64,000 nucleotides of DNA from Tropicimonas sp. IMCC34043. GTDB taxonomy: Bacteria; Pseudomonadota; Alphaproteobacteria; Rhodobacterales; Rhodobacteraceae. Of the stretch, positions 1-9,094 are shown in pieces. Every line of letters starts with the position of its first letter. The first letter of the stretch is position 1. Below the pieces are notes generated by a model. The model was not told where the DNA came from, did no database searches, and saw nothing but the letters and a program-made list of their open reading frames with translations. Made by a program: the position numbers and the translations under genes. The stretch covers positions 1 through 64,000 of the forward strand of contig NZ_QMEK01000008.1 of the NCBI RefSeq assembly GCF_003390845.1, in the 5' to 3' direction.

Positions 1-1
1 G

Positions 2-577
2 CTGGCCGAACGCGACGTGACGCTGCTCGACTGCCCCGTGTCGGGCGGCGTGTCGCGGGCGATCACCGGCGAGCTTGCCATCATGGCGGGCGGCGCGGAC
101 GCGGGTTTCGCCGTGGGCGAGCCGGTGCTGGCCACCATGGGGTCCTCGATCACGCGGACCGGCCCCGTGGGTTCGGCCCATGCGATGAAGGCCTTGAACA
201 ACCTCGTCTCGGCGGGCGGGTTCCTGATCGGGATCGAGGCGCTGCTCATCGGCACCCGCTTCGGCCTCGACCCCGCGCTGATGACCGATGTGCTCAACGT
301 GTCGACCGGCATGAACAACTCGACCCAGAAGAAGTTCAAGCAGTTCGTGCTGTCGCGCGAATTCAATGCGGGCTTCGGGCTCGACCTCATGGTCAAGGAC
401 CTGGGCATCGCCATCGGCGTCGCGGAGTCGACCGGCACCACCGCGCCCTTTGCCACCCTCTGCCGCGAGATGTGGCAGAGCGCGCAGAAGGCGCTGGGGC
501 CGGGGCTCGACCACACCGACGTGGCGCGGTTCTCGGAACTCATCGCGGGCAGCGAACTGCACCCGGCGGACGGATGA
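2..577 (+). CDS. 3-hydroxyisobutyrate dehydrogenase-family oxidoreductase, C-terminal part
   Basis: The gene enters from the left edge, so its NAD(P)-binding Rossmann domain is missing. What remains carries the family substrate motif DCPVSGG, the catalytic-lysine segment GSAHAMKALNN and the all-alpha C-terminal domain, ending in a segment where MVKDLGIA is typical of beta-hydroxyacid dehydrogenases (3-hydroxyisobutyrate, tartronate semialdehyde and related enzymes). These enzymes oxidise or reduce a beta-hydroxyacid with NAD(P) in the cytoplasm. The stop codon overlaps the next start as ATGA (574-577), so the two genes are translationally coupled. The exact substrate cannot be told from this fragment. 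Confidence 0.85.
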   Translation: MAERDVTLLDCPVSGGVSRAITGELAIMAGGADAGFAVGEPVLATMGSSITRTGPVGSAHAMKALNNLVSAGGFLIGIEALLIGTRFGLDPALMTDVLNVSTGMNNSTQKKFKQFVLSREFNAGFGLDLMVKDLGIAIGVAESTGTTAPFATLCREMWQSAQKALGPGLDHTDVARFSELIAGSELHPADG

Positions 578-1281
578 GCCTGTCAGGCACCCGCATCGCG
601 CTGTTTGGCGGATCGTCCGGCATCGGGCTTGCCACGGCAGAGGCCGCCCATCTGGCGGGCGCCGAGGTCACGCTGATCTCGCGCACCGCCACCCGTCTCG
701 CAGCCGCTTCCTCCTCCCTCGGCGGCTGCGAGACAGCGGCGCTCGACGTCACCGACAGCACAGCGGTCGCCGGGTTCTTTGACGCCCGCGACGCCTTTGA
801 CCATGTCGTCGTGACCGCCGCCGCGCTCGACCCCGGGCCGCTGCGCGCCCAGAGCCTCGCCACTGCCCGCGCGGCGATGGAGAGCAAGTTCTGGGGTGCG
901 GTCCATGTGGCCCATGCGGCCAAGATCACGCCCGGCGGCAGTCTCACCCTCGTGTCCGGGATGCTCGGCAAGCGTCCGGCGGGCGGGGCCACGATCCTGT
1001 CGGCGATCAACGCGGGCCTCGATACGCTCGCGCAGGCGCTGGCGCTCGAGCTTGCGCCGACGCGGGTGAACTGCATCTCGCCGGGGCGCGTGGACAGCAC
1101 ATGGTGGGATCACCTGACGCCCGCGGACCGCAAGGCGCTGCTCGATGCGACGGCGGCCAAGCTGCCCGTGAAGCGCATCGGCCAGCCCGAGGACATCGCG
1201 CAGGCGATCCTCGCCGCGATGACGAACACATTCATGACCGGGGCCGTCCTGATGGTGGACGGCGGCGGCCAGATCGCCTGA
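574..1281 (+). CDS. SDR-fold protein lacking the YxxxK catalytic pair
   Basis: This is a 235-residue short-chain dehydrogenase/reductase fold protein. The start at 574 is chosen because it forms an ATGA overlap with the preceding stop and the protein then begins directly with the first beta strand. The cofactor loop is recognisable as GGSSGIG near residue 12, and the strand before the active site ends in TLVSG. Where the catalytic YxxxK should be, the sequence reads LSAIN, so both Tyr and Lys are absent, although the helix that follows (LAQALALELAP) and the RVNCISPG motif are normal. It may be a non-canonical SDR that relies on other residues or a binding or regulatory protein. It probably acts with the upstream beta-hydroxyacid dehydrogenase. 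Confidence 0.8.
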   Translation: MSLSGTRIALFGGSSGIGLATAEAAHLAGAEVTLISRTATRLAAASSSLGGCETAALDVTDSTAVAGFFDARDAFDHVVVTAAALDPGPLRAQSLATARAAMESKFWGAVHVAHAAKITPGGSLTLVSGMLGKRPAGGATILSAINAGLDTLAQALALELAPTRVNCISPGRVDSTWWDHLTPADRKALLDATAAKLPVKRIGQPEDIAQAILAAMTNTFMTGAVLMVDGGGQIA

Positions 1282-2308
1282 GCCCCGTTCCCCCCCCTGC
1301 CCCACCGAGGATATCCGAGTACCCCGGCCAGTCGGGCATACCTTCACCAGCTTTGTCGGCTCCAGAGCGCGCGACCGACAGGGATGGATCGATATAGGCT
1401 CGGCACTTGTCACGATACCCGTAGGTGTTCAGCAAGGGAGGCGTGCCGACATAGACCGTCCCGCCGATGTTGCGGCCGGCCACGCTAGCTGTTTCGCTAG
1501 ACGGGACCCACCCGCTTTTCGTTGATCGGGACGATACGCTCGATGCCATTCGCGAGAGCTGGTTTCGTTCAGCCGCCGCGGAAAGAGCTGGCGCTGCAGA
1601 CTTTCCGCGATCTCCGCTTTTCTTGCCACCAGACCAGAATGACAGGTACACCGAATGCAAAAAGCATCTGCCCGCCAACCCTGAAGCATTGTGGTCACCA
1701 CGACCATGCACAAGAAGAAATACAGGACGAGAAAGAATGTAATTCGGAAAAACTAGAGTATTGAGGACATTATCGGAACCCTCTCCGAACCACACTATTT
1801 TGGATACCCATCATTGCAACGACTAACGTCATTGTTGAAGCACTTCCCATGCTTTATGCTTGATTGGGCCGATGGCCACATACATCTGTTCACACCGTTG
1901 GGGGCACACCCCTGCCCCAGCGACCGTAACCGTAACGGCCGAGATGAAGCGTTGCCACGACCATGGGACGGTTGGTCGGGCTGGCTCCGGAGGAGACTGC
2001 CCGGTCAGCAGCACGTCGCAGTGAGAGGCGGCGTTTCAACTCGGGGAGGACGGCTGCACGCAGCCAACCGACTAGGGCTCGGTCCTGACCAAAGGGCAGG
2101 AGGGGCCAAGATCATCAAAACCTAAACTTTGCACATCACAAAAACCTAAACACCGCTCGAAACACCCCGCTTTCCACGACAAAGGTGGGATCGGTTTGAC
2201 AGCCGGTTTGACGTGTTTCGTTTTTGCTCAACATGAGTATGCAACGAGGCAAGAATCTGAACCTACTGACGATCACGAGGACGCCGACAGCAAACAGCGT
2301 GCCCCACC
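1282..2308. other. Gene-poor stretch with short direct repeats
   Basis: No convincing gene was found in this 1 kb. Reading frames on the minus strand between 1232 and 1795 contain a hydrophobic stretch (TFFLVLYFFLCMVVVTTM) that passes from frame to frame, and a small frame at 1829-2014 has one hydrophobic segment; these may be remnants of small membrane-protein genes, but I cannot name them. Towards the right are two copies of AAAACCTAAAC (2117-2127 and 2141-2151) and two copies of CGGTTTGAC (2192-2200 and 2204-2212). Base composition is lower in GC than the catabolic regions. The stretch marks the left border of the defence block. Confidence 0.4.
2117..2212. repeat. Paired short direct repeats
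   Basis: AAAACCTAAAC occurs at 2117-2127 and 2141-2151, 24 bases apart, and CGGTTTGAC occurs at 2192-2200 and 2204-2212, 12 bases apart. They lie in an AT-richer patch downstream of the AbiE genes. Spacing close to one or two helical turns could suit a protein-binding site, but two copies of each is too few to call iterons. Confidence 0.35.
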
Positions 2309-3339
2309 TCACTCAGGGCGCTTATTGGCCTGATCTTGAAGATCCATCAGACGAGCCATTAGGTCATCGAAAGCGATGGCGTCTGACTGAAGCAGCACCG
2401 CTTCCTGCATTTTCTGGTAATCTTGGGCCAGCGCCTCCAGGGCTTCACCCTCTGGGATCAGGGAAAGCGATCCTGAAACTGCGTCGGCATAGCTAATCGT
2501 TGCACCAGCACGATCGGTTTCGCGAAAAAAGTGCTGTTTGTGCTTCGCAACATCTTGTGCAAGCGTCTTATCCTCCAGCGCCCGCTCAGCGATACCCACA
2601 GCCTGCAGGCGATCAAGATCGTACCAGTGGCACGCGTAACGGTCGCCGCCCCGAAACGCGCCTCGCCGGCAATAGGCATGGATAGCTGTCGCCTTCTTCC
2701 AAAACGTCCTTTCGGCCATCATTACACGAGGCGTGGCGACGGGCATGAGCAACTCAGGTAGTGCCTGGGAGAGGTCACAAACCACTTCGTGACGCTGAGC
2801 CGGCTCTCCTGTGCACCTGGCACGAGCTCCAACAAGACCGAAGATCGAACATACCCGCTTCCGCTGCGCACCGCGTCGTAGTCCAGATAGATTTTGTCAC
2901 CTTCTACTTCTACACGGATTTCTGTTGGGAGCGCCGCTGCACTGACCTTGTCAGATAACATGGGGGCCACTTTTGACGCCACCCACTCGCCCAGGCGATC
3001 CCGAACGGCTTCGGTCCATTTCTGAGCTTGCGAGCGGCTTGGCGGATATGGATCTTCGGGATCCTTGATAAGATCGGGAATGATCCGCCTGATGTCATAT
3101 GTCAGGTCGACATCTTCTGAGAACCGGTCAATCGCCTTATAGACCTTGGAGAGCGACGTTCCTCCCTTGAAGACCATGTGTTCGCCAAGATCACTGTCGA
3201 ACAAGGCGTTAAGGACCCAAACGACCCAAATGTCTTTCTCTAACAGGTCCGCGGGCCGCCCCAGTTTCGAGGCAGCCACTTCCAGCGCGTCGATCTTGTC
3301 TTCGCGCGACAGCGAAAAATAGGTTTGGTTTTCTGTCAT
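2309..3339 (-). pseudogene. abiEii: AbiEii-type nucleotidyltransferase toxin, single-base frameshift
   Basis: The first part (3339 down to about 2823) encodes the nucleotidyltransferase core of the AbiEii toxin family, with FKGGTSLSK and FSEDVDLT, the conserved GxS and DxD-type motifs that bind NTP and metal. The second part (to 2309) carries the rest of the family, including ATPRVMMAERTFWKKATAIHAYC and HWYDL. The halves are in different frames. Restoring one G near 2823 (CTCGTGCC to CTCGGTGCC) gives a continuous LELGARCTGEPAQRHEVVCDL as expected for the family, so a one-base deletion is the simplest explanation. The start at 3339 overlaps the antitoxin stop by four bases. Intact members transfer nucleotides to tRNA and arrest growth. 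It is either a decayed toxin or a sequencing error. Confidence 0.8.
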
Positions 3340-3932
3340 TGCGATGACGCAAGCGCGCTAAGTTCCTTGGCCATCCAGGTCGGCGCACATGCGCGAAGGC
3401 TCAGAAGCTCGCGCTGCTCCTCTTCGTTCAACGTCGCTTTGATGCGCCTCAAAGCCTGAGCGACTTCGGACTTGCCGAAATAGGCGAGCGCCCGAAAGGC
3501 GTGCCCGGCACGGCTGTTGGGCGCACGAAGCTGCCAGCTCGGCACATGTTTAAGCTCGACGCTTTGCGCTCCGAGCTTCAGATGACGGCTCGGCCCGGAG
3601 GTCCAATAAATTTGACGGGATGGATTCTGCGTCGAAATGCCGAGCAGGTTCGCTGCCGACGCTCCGCTTTGCGATACGCGCTCACCTGTTGATTTCGCAA
3701 TGTGCTCGACCACGGCCTCAACCGAGGGCGCCCGGCTCCCGAAGCGGGTTTTCACGGGCTGCGCGAACAATCCCCGCTTCACACGCATAAGCTCCCCCCG
3801 CCGAACCAACCGCGACAACGCCTGGTCGACCGCAGCACGCTCTCCGAGATGCAACAACTCCCGTGCCGACAGGGTTGCACCCTCCGGCAGCGCTTCAGCA
3901 TAGGCCTTGATCGCTTGAGATGTGGTTTGCAT
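3336..3932 (-). CDS. abiEi: AbiEi-type antitoxin (DUF6088 family)
   Basis: The 198-residue protein matches the AbiEi/DUF6088 antitoxin layout: an N-terminal winged helix (ALPEGATLSARELLHLGERAAVDQALSRL region, residues about 15-60) followed by a C-terminal antitoxin domain. The start at 3932 is preceded by GGAGG at good spacing; a TTG four codons upstream overlaps that ribosome site and is less likely. It is first in a two-gene operon with the toxin, overlapping it by four bases. In the family, AbiEi represses its own promoter through inverted repeats and prevents toxin action. A matching inverted repeat lies at 3946-3973. The antitoxin is intact while the toxin is frameshifted. Confidence 0.85.
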   Translation of the reverse strand: MQTTSQAIKAYAEALPEGATLSARELLHLGERAAVDQALSRLVRRGELMRVKRGLFAQPVKTRFGSRAPSVEAVVEHIAKSTGERVSQSGASAANLLGISTQNPSRQIYWTSGPSRHLKLGAQSVELKHVPSWQLRAPNSRAGHAFRALAYFGKSEVAQALRRIKATLNEEEQRELLSLRACAPTWMAKELSALASSQ

Positions 3933-3945
3933 GTTCGCCTCCAAG

Positions 3946-3981
3946 TGTCAGATATGTAGCTTAGTTTCTGACAGTTTTCAA
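3946..3981 (-). promoter_or_regulatory. abiE promoter with overlapping inverted-repeat operator
   Basis: Reading the minus strand, TTGAAA (3981-3976), a 17-base spacer and TACATA (3958-3953) form a plausible sigma-70 promoter ending just before the abiEi ribosome site. A perfect 7-base inverted repeat, TGTCAGA (3946-3952) and TCTGACA (3967-3973), sits across the spacer and -10. AbiEi antitoxins are known to bind such repeats and autoregulate, so this is the likely operator. Confidence 0.55.
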
Positions 3982-4268
3982 GCTGAAGCTTCGCGGCTCA
4001 TGCTGGGCATGAAACAGATCACACCCTTAGGCCGCCGTCCCAAAAGTACCCAGTCAAAAGAGGAGATTCATGACGATGGGAATTCATGACCAATTGGGTT
4101 CACGCGGCCAGGCTCACATGGACCAGTCGACATAAGTTGCCCAAAACGGTCATTACTGAACTAGTTCTTGATTGCCACCACGGACCGCGAAGCAGACGGT
4201 ACTCGGTACGCGACAGAATTCCCTCCTTGGAACGGGAAATCCCCGGAAAATTTTTCGGACAACAATTT
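3974..4268. other. Spacer between abiE promoter and the Argonaute gene
   Basis: No gene of recognisable family is present. A well-placed AAAGAGGAG precedes ATG at 4070, but the frame runs only 21 codons before a stop and is not recognised. The plus-strand run CCGGAAAATTTTTCGG near 4250 is a weak hairpin just beyond the Argonaute stop and might help termination. Confidence 0.35.
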
Positions 4269-5744
4269 CTAGATGTACTTCCGATAGTCACTGCTCACTT
4301 TGTGACCGGCGGGCACATATTTCAAAACATCGCCAACCTTACGGGCTGCTCGGATCGGAATCGGCAAGCGTTGGTTCATCTGGGTCGAGTTCCAGTTCAC
4401 CTTCGTGAGGCTGAAAACTTCCTTCGCGATCTGTTCGATCGTGCTCTCGCTTTGCGGGTGCGGACAGAGCAACAGTGGATTCGGGACATAGAGGCCGGGA
4501 TAGGTCCCATAGTAGGGAATGCTGCCGTTGGTATAGAGCAGCCCATTTCCATCCAACTCAACGAAGGTGCCACGGAGGACAGGGAAGTCACCGTCGCGAA
4601 GCACCTTGACCGAATAACTTTCGTGAACCCAAACCAGATCGCGCAGCTCCACGCCTGCCTCGTCGAGCGCCTTGCCAACACCCTCGGCCTCATCTTCGCG
4701 AAAGCGCGACGTCTTCATGACGATCACGCGTGCCGGCATCGTTCTGTGGACCGACTTGTAGGCGGCTAGGGCGCTCTCGGTGAGCTTGTGAGCCTCATCG
4801 ATGGTGAGGAACGGATGGCAACCCCGTGACTCTGACTGCGCAGGACCACCTCTAAGAATGAACCCTCTGCCCCGTTCATCGAACATTTGTGCAGCGCTGG
4901 TCCATATCTCGTCGGTTTCGGCATCCTTGAAAAAGCTGACCCCAATGTAACAGGCGGTGAACTCACCTTCTTCCGGCAATCTGCGCCAGGGCGCCTTGCC
5001 GCTGCCCTTGTAGTAGAGCGTCGTCATTAGGTTCCATGCGAGGTCAGCTCGATCTTGAGTTTGGCGGTCAGAGTTCTCCTTGATCTTGCGAGGGATCTTG
5101 GCATCGGGGTCGATGACATCCTCCCAGACAATCTGAATTGAGAATCTCAGGTCCATCGCTCTGGCCTTGAGCAAGCCGCGGAAGTTTGGAGAGGTTTCCT
5201 TACCAGCTTTCGCCGCGGTCGCATCGTCCTCTATGACTTCGTTATTGCCCGCGCGTTCGTTCCTCCAGACTCGTTCGATCAGCTTGACAGGGAGCGAAAC
5301 CATGACCACGTCCGGCCGTTCATGATGCGCCTCCAACTTTTCCAGTTGCGCCATAACTGCGTCGACCGCCATTTCCACAGCACGCGCATCGCTTGGTTCC
5401 TTGGCAATCTTCTCGATCTGACCTTTCGTCAGCACACCGTCTTCGGCAGCTACCATTTCAAACCGGCACCGATAGGGGTTCTGGTTTCTCAACCCGGGAA
5501 AGTCCGGGTGCAGGTTCGGGTGCTTTTCGGTCTTCCCCTCGAACCCATCTTCGATCGCATCCAAAAACTCGCCTGATTTTTCGACGGTCAGAGCGCTGCC
5601 AACAACGCCGACTTTTATGGTGTCCCCCAGGTTCATTTGCAGTGGGCCCGCCTGCAGCAACCCCAATCGCGGATCAGGATGATGGTGCTGGTCGCCAAAT
5701 TCCAGTTCCGGCTCCGGGAAGATCTTTGTTTTGAAGTCGCTCAT
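4269..5744 (-). CDS. Short prokaryotic Argonaute (MID-PIWI) of a SPARDA-type system
   Basis: At 491 residues the protein has the size of a short prokaryotic Argonaute, which contains only MID and PIWI domains and lacks the N and PAZ domains. The C-terminal half reads as a PIWI-type alpha/beta domain, with [11 protein letters not shown], a following beta-rich block, [11 protein letters not shown] and the terminal [22 protein letters not shown] see no clear DEDX catalytic tetrad, as expected for short pAgos, whose slicer activity is lost. In this class the protein binds a guide RNA and base-pairs with invading DNA, then activates its partner effector. Here the partner is the gene immediately upstream (ATGA overlap at 5741-5744), a DUF4365-APAZ protein, giving the SPARDA arrangement. 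Family assignment is from length, domain feel and partner; the MID residues that hold the guide end were not assigned. Confidence 0.85.
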   Translation of the reverse strand: MSDFKTKIFPEPELEFGDQHHHPDPRLGLLQAGPLQMNLGDTIKVGVVGSALTVEKSGEFLDAIEDGFEGKTEKHPNLHPDFPGLRNQNPYRCRFEMVAAEDGVLTKGQIEKIAKEPSDARAVEMAVDAVMAQLEKLEAHHERPDVVMVSLPVKLIERVWRNERAGNNEVIEDDATAAKAGKETSPNFRGLLKARAMDLRFSIQIVWEDVIDPDAKIPRKIKENSDRQTQDRADLAWNLMTTLYYKGSGKAPWRRLPEEGEFTACYIGVSFFKDAETDEIWTSAAQMFDERGRGFILRGGPAQSESRGCHPFLTIDEAHKLTESALAAYKSVHRTMPARVIVMKTSRFREDEAEGVGKALDEAGVELRDLVWVHESYSVKVLRDGDFPVLRGTFVELDGNGLLYTNGSIPYYGTYPGLYVPNPLLLCPHPQSESTIEQIAKEVFSLTKVNWNSTQMNQRLPIPIRAARKVGDVLKYVPAGHKVSSDYRKYI

Positions 5745-7075
5745 AGGTCGAAGCTGCCTTGTTCATTCGAGCCGGACGGCTTCCTCGACCTCTGCGCCTT
5801 CGCGCCCCACACATCCTCGGGCACGCTCTTTGGCAGTTCGATGGAAGGCGGGACGCCAAACTTGATGATGCGATCCGTCTTGGTGTCGGGTGCCAGCAGT
5901 TCGCCGGCATCTTCAAATTCCATACCCGACAGCAATCGATGCCACATGATCACCTGGCCTCGAACTGTACTGTTTGTGTCGAGGCGCTTCTTCCCGGACA
6001 ACAAGGCATCCGGATAGTTGAGCGCGCGTTCTCCATCCGAAGTGAAGTAGTAGGATGGGTTGACGATCAGGTACCATTGATCCGCCAAGCGCTCGAACCG
6101 GGGATGGAATGAATGGTGCCGTACATAGTCGATGGGCCCCTCCCCCTTCGACTTCTGATAGACGCTGACAACATCGGCCTGTGTCTTCTGCTTCGCACCA
6201 AGATAGCGAAACTTGCGCGCCACGACTCCAGGTGCTGGCAAGAAGTAGAACTGTTTTTTCTTTCGGTCCCATCCAAGCAAATCTCGAAAGTCATGGCCCA
6301 GAGTATGTCGCAACAGACCCGCAAATTTGTATTGCTGATCCACTGCGTCGTGTTGTGCCAGAAAGTCGGTTTCGATCCGTTCAACCTGATCCCGTTCGAC
6401 CAGGTCGCGAACGGGTGTGGTTAGTGGGTCGCAGAATGTCCAAAGCGAGGTTTCATCGATCATCCAATCGTACCGCCGGCCTTCCCGGACCTTATTCATC
6501 CGGGCGAGCGCCTTCTGGGTGGAGAGCTGGGTCTGTGCGACGAAGATCTCCTCTGGAAGTTGCAGAGGCACCATGTTGATGATCGCTTCCTCCCCTCCCC
6601 CAAGTGGCGGGACGTAGTAACCGTGTCCTTGCTTGGCGACGGTCAGTGCAGCGAGGCGATCCTTCGCACGTCCGTCCAAAACGTCACGCTCTTTGTCGAA
6701 CTGCAATGTGCGTTCGGCCTCGCCAACGAGGTTTTCGAACGACTTCCAGAAGAACGTGTCATCTGATTGCCTGTAAAGAACGAGAATTACGGGCAGGTTG
6801 GAGCCACGCCAGTAGTCGAAATCTGAAGCGCGGACACGATAGGTGAAACCGGCGTCCGTCTCGCCGACGTAGCTGCCACGCTCAGTAGCCTTAACCTGAA
6901 CGGCAATCATCTTCGCTGTCGGCTGATCATCGTCCATCACCTCAGCGATGCCGTCTATCCCTGCTTCCAGCCGAGAACGCCCATCGAATTGGAACCCAAT
7001 TCGCAAGAATTGAAGATTAGCCGCCTTCTCCCCGATTTCGCCAATTCGCTGACTGGCAGTAATCTTCTTGTTCAC
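5741..7075 (-). CDS. DREN (DUF4365 nuclease)-APAZ effector of a SPARDA-type system
   Basis: The 444-residue protein begins with a DUF4365-type nuclease domain: IGEIGEKAA at residues 11-19, then the PD-(D/E)xK core with Asp41 in AGIDG and Gln60-Val-Lys62 in [11 protein letters not shown]. The rest, from about residue 170 onward, fits an APAZ domain, the Argonaute-binding module that replaces the N-PAZ half of long Argonautes. In SPARDA systems guide-directed target-DNA recognition by the pAgo releases this nuclease for indiscriminate DNA and RNA cleavage, killing or arresting invaded cells. The start is GTG at 7075, with a weak ribosome site; no ATG lies nearer the conserved N-terminus. The gene overlaps the Argonaute gene by four bases and codon usage is less GC-biased than in the catabolic genes, suggesting transfer. 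Confidence 0.85.
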   Translation of the reverse strand: MNKKITASQRIGEIGEKAANLQFLRIGFQFDGRSRLEAGIDGIAEVMDDDQPTAKMIAVQVKATERGSYVGETDAGFTYRVRASDFDYWRGSNLPVILVLYRQSDDTFFWKSFENLVGEAERTLQFDKERDVLDGRAKDRLAALTVAKQGHGYYVPPLGGGEEAIINMVPLQLPEEIFVAQTQLSTQKALARMNKVREGRRYDWMIDETSLWTFCDPLTTPVRDLVERDQVERIETDFLAQHDAVDQQYKFAGLLRHTLGHDFRDLLGWDRKKKQFYFLPAPGVVARKFRYLGAKQKTQADVVSVYQKSKGEGPIDYVRHHSFHPRFERLADQWYLIVNPSYYFTSDGERALNYPDALLSGKKRLDTNSTVRGQVIMWHRLLSGMEFEDAGELLAPDTKTDRIIKFGVPPSIELPKSVPEDVWGAKAQRSRKPSGSNEQGSFDL

Positions 7076-7138
7076 GCCAATAACCCGTACCTTCCATATG
7101 ACAGAGATAGCACTTCAATCAGCGTTTCGTAAGGCCTC

Positions 7139-7157
7139 GGCCTACTACATGTAGGCC
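7139..7157. promoter_or_regulatory. Inverted repeat upstream of the SPARDA operon
   Basis: GGCCTAC and GTAGGCC form a perfect 7-base inverted repeat separated by TACAT, about 65 bases upstream of the effector start. It may be an operator for the defence operon or a hairpin terminator for scpB reading the other way; no T-run follows it. Confidence 0.35.
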
Positions 7158-7356
7158 ATTTAGGCGACCCTTGGATTGACCGGTCAAGAGGTCTATCAAG
7201 CTTTCCCGACCAGATTTCACCACGACTGACGTTGTCGTCACGATGGTATTCGTTGCTGCCGACGATGATATCCCGGGGTAGCATCCGCGAGAGCAAAGTT
7301 GGGATGATTTCTATGCCAAGGATACCAATTCGTCAGCCGCCGCCGACTTGAAGCGG

Positions 7357-7947
7357 CTACTCCACAACCCCCGCATCCTCCAACTGCTCGCGATCGGGAA
7401 GATCGCGCAGGCTCTCCAAGCCAAACGCGACAAGGAACTGCTCGGTTATCACGAAGGTATAGGGCGCCCCTCGCCGAGGGGATCTTGTCCCGGTCCCGAT
7501 CAGGTCGCGCGCATGCAGTCGACCGATCAGTTCACGGCTGATCTCCTTGCCGAAGATATCCTTGAGCCCATCGCGGGTTATCGGCTGGTGACAGGCGATA
7601 GCGGCCAGCACCGCGACGTCGAATTCACTCAAGTCCAGCAGTTGGTCGCCGACATCTGCCGCCGCGCGGATCGCGGGGGCGTAGGCGGGTCGCGTCCGGA
7701 ACATCCAGCCGCCAGCGACCTGGGCGGTCTCGAAGGCCCGCCCGTCCAGATCGGCGGCAAGGTCCTCGACCAGTAGATCGACCGAGGCCCCCTGTCCCAC
7801 CACGCGGGCGAGGTCTTCGCGCGGGACCGGCGAGGCAGAGGCGAAGAGGACTGCCTCGATCCGGTGCATCCATTCCCGCCAGCGCAGCTCAGGCGGCAGG
7901 TCGGGCAGCTCGCGATCCAGTTCGGGGTCAGAGCGATCCTTCGCCAT
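7357..7947 (-). CDS. scpB: SMC-Scp complex subunit ScpB homologue
   Basis: The 196-residue protein shows the ScpB tandem winged-helix pattern: MHRIEAVLFASASPVPREDLARVVG at the first winged helix, a beta wing ending in GGWMFRTR, then LSEFDVAVLAAIACHQPITRDGLKDIFG and LIGTGTRSPRRGAPYTFVIT in the second. ScpB with ScpA forms the kleisin sub-complex that loads SMC for chromosome compaction and segregation. The start at 7947 lies two bases after the stop of the DUF1403-like pseudogene (TAG at 7952-7950). No scpA or smc is near, so it may serve replicon segregation with host SMC or act separately. Its position after repC resembles the backbone of other Rhodobacterales plasmids as I remember them. 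Confidence 0.85.
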   Translation of the reverse strand: MAKDRSDPELDRELPDLPPELRWREWMHRIEAVLFASASPVPREDLARVVGQGASVDLLVEDLAADLDGRAFETAQVAGGWMFRTRPAYAPAIRAAADVGDQLLDLSEFDVAVLAAIACHQPITRDGLKDIFGKEISRELIGRLHARDLIGTGTRSPRRGAPYTFVITEQFLVAFGLESLRDLPDREQLEDAGVVE

Positions 7948-7949
7948 GG

Positions 7950-8786
7950 CTACACCCCATAGAGCCGGAAAGTGTCGCGCCCGGTCAGCTCGCGCACCGC
8001 GCCGAGGTCGACCAGCCGGTCGCAGAGCCGCCGCGCGGCGCGATCCGGCAGCGGCAGCGCCGAGGGAGCAATAGCATCGCGGGTCAGGAACATCTCGACT
8101 GCGCCGCCCGACGCGCGAGATCGACGGCCTGCTGCACGGCCTCAACCGCCGAAGAGATGAGCGCCCGATGACAGGCAAGGCGCTGGTCATCCCCCTGCTT
8201 GCGTAGGTCAGCGCGCTTCAGTCCTGCGGCCAGCAGCGGCACGAGATGATCCCAACCGAGTGCCTGAGCGAGGGCGGCGTCCGCGAAGATCAGCGCTGCT
8301 TCGTCTGCACGTGGCGCCTCGCACAGAACGGCTGCCAGCGCCATCGCGGCACGGGTCACGGACGCCCCTTTCCCCACATCGAGCCACGCGGCAATCTGGC
8401 CAGGCTCGAGGGTCGGCAAAGCCCGACCCAGAGCCTTGATCGACACCGGTCGCTCCACCGCACGCCGCCAGGCAAGGCAGGTTTCACCGGCCGGTCCGGG
8501 TAGATCGCCGGGACGCAGAAGATGTACCGTGTCGCGCAATTCCCCTGCCCGCTCCGGGCGCCCCGAGAACGCCATGCAAGCCTCGGCCGCGCGCAGCGCG
8601 AGCCGGTCCCGCAACAAGGCTTGGGGCACTTCCTCGTGTCCCAACACAAGATGCAGGTGGCTCAGCGCCGCCCCCGACAAAAAACGCAACATCTTCAAGG
8701 GTTTCAGCGCGTGAAGAGGTGACCCAGGCGGGCATCCGGGGTAACGTGTCGAGGTCGCTTATGTGATCCGGTCGGGCAAAAGTCAT
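7950..8786 (-). pseudogene. DUF1403-family gene with two frameshifts
   Basis: Three consecutive frames together spell one protein. The N-terminus is read from 8786 (MTFARPDHISDLDTLPRMP... ETLEDVAF), the middle from about 8680 in the next frame (FLSGAALSHLHLVLGHEEVP... AVDLARRAA, stop at 8084), and the C-terminus in a third frame (AVEMFLTRDAIAPSALPLPD... DTFRLYGV) ending with TAG at 7952-7950. The first shift falls in a run of six T (minus strand, around 8680): five would keep frame. The second, near 8105, appears to include a small deletion before VEMFL. DUF1403 proteins are of unknown function and, from memory, accompany scpB and repC on Rhodobacterales plasmids. Two independent lesions favour real decay over sequencing error. 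Confidence 0.7.
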
Positions 8787-9094
8787 GCCCAGAGCCTACA
8801 CCAGCGCGGCGCTTTCGTCCACGTTATGATGTGCAAACCGCCCTACGCTGCGCCTCTCAGTCATGTCCAATAATCTTGCCTTATCGGATATGATCCTGAC
8901 CCCCCGGAAAGATCGCATTTCGCGGCCGATCCCACCGCCCAAGGCCGTCAAACCGGTCGATGACGCGCGCCGGCACTTGCCCGATACGGCGCCCGATCTC
9001 GCCCGGGGTGACGCCACAGACGCGATCCGGCAGCATCCCGAAGGCAAGGCATGGCGGCCCTGTGCATCGACCGACGACATCGCGTGTACAGCCG
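8787..9094. other. Spacer between repC and the DUF1403 pseudogene
   Basis: No confident gene. On the minus strand, one frame around 9000-8940 reads TPGEIGRRIGQVPARVIDRF and the neighbouring frame around 8900-8796 reads ISDKARLLDMTERRSVGRF, which together might be a decayed small DNA-binding protein gene, but I do not recognise it and found no ribosome site. Confidence 0.3.

Noticed and set aside
1232-1795. Minus-strand frame of 187 codons with a hydrophobic start
   Set aside because: The tail runs antisense into the SDR gene and the hydrophobic segment changes frame; at best a remnant, so not listed as a gene.
4070-4135. Tiny plus-strand frame with a good ribosome site (21 codons)
   Set aside because: Too short and unlike anything recognised; mentioned only in the spacer entry.
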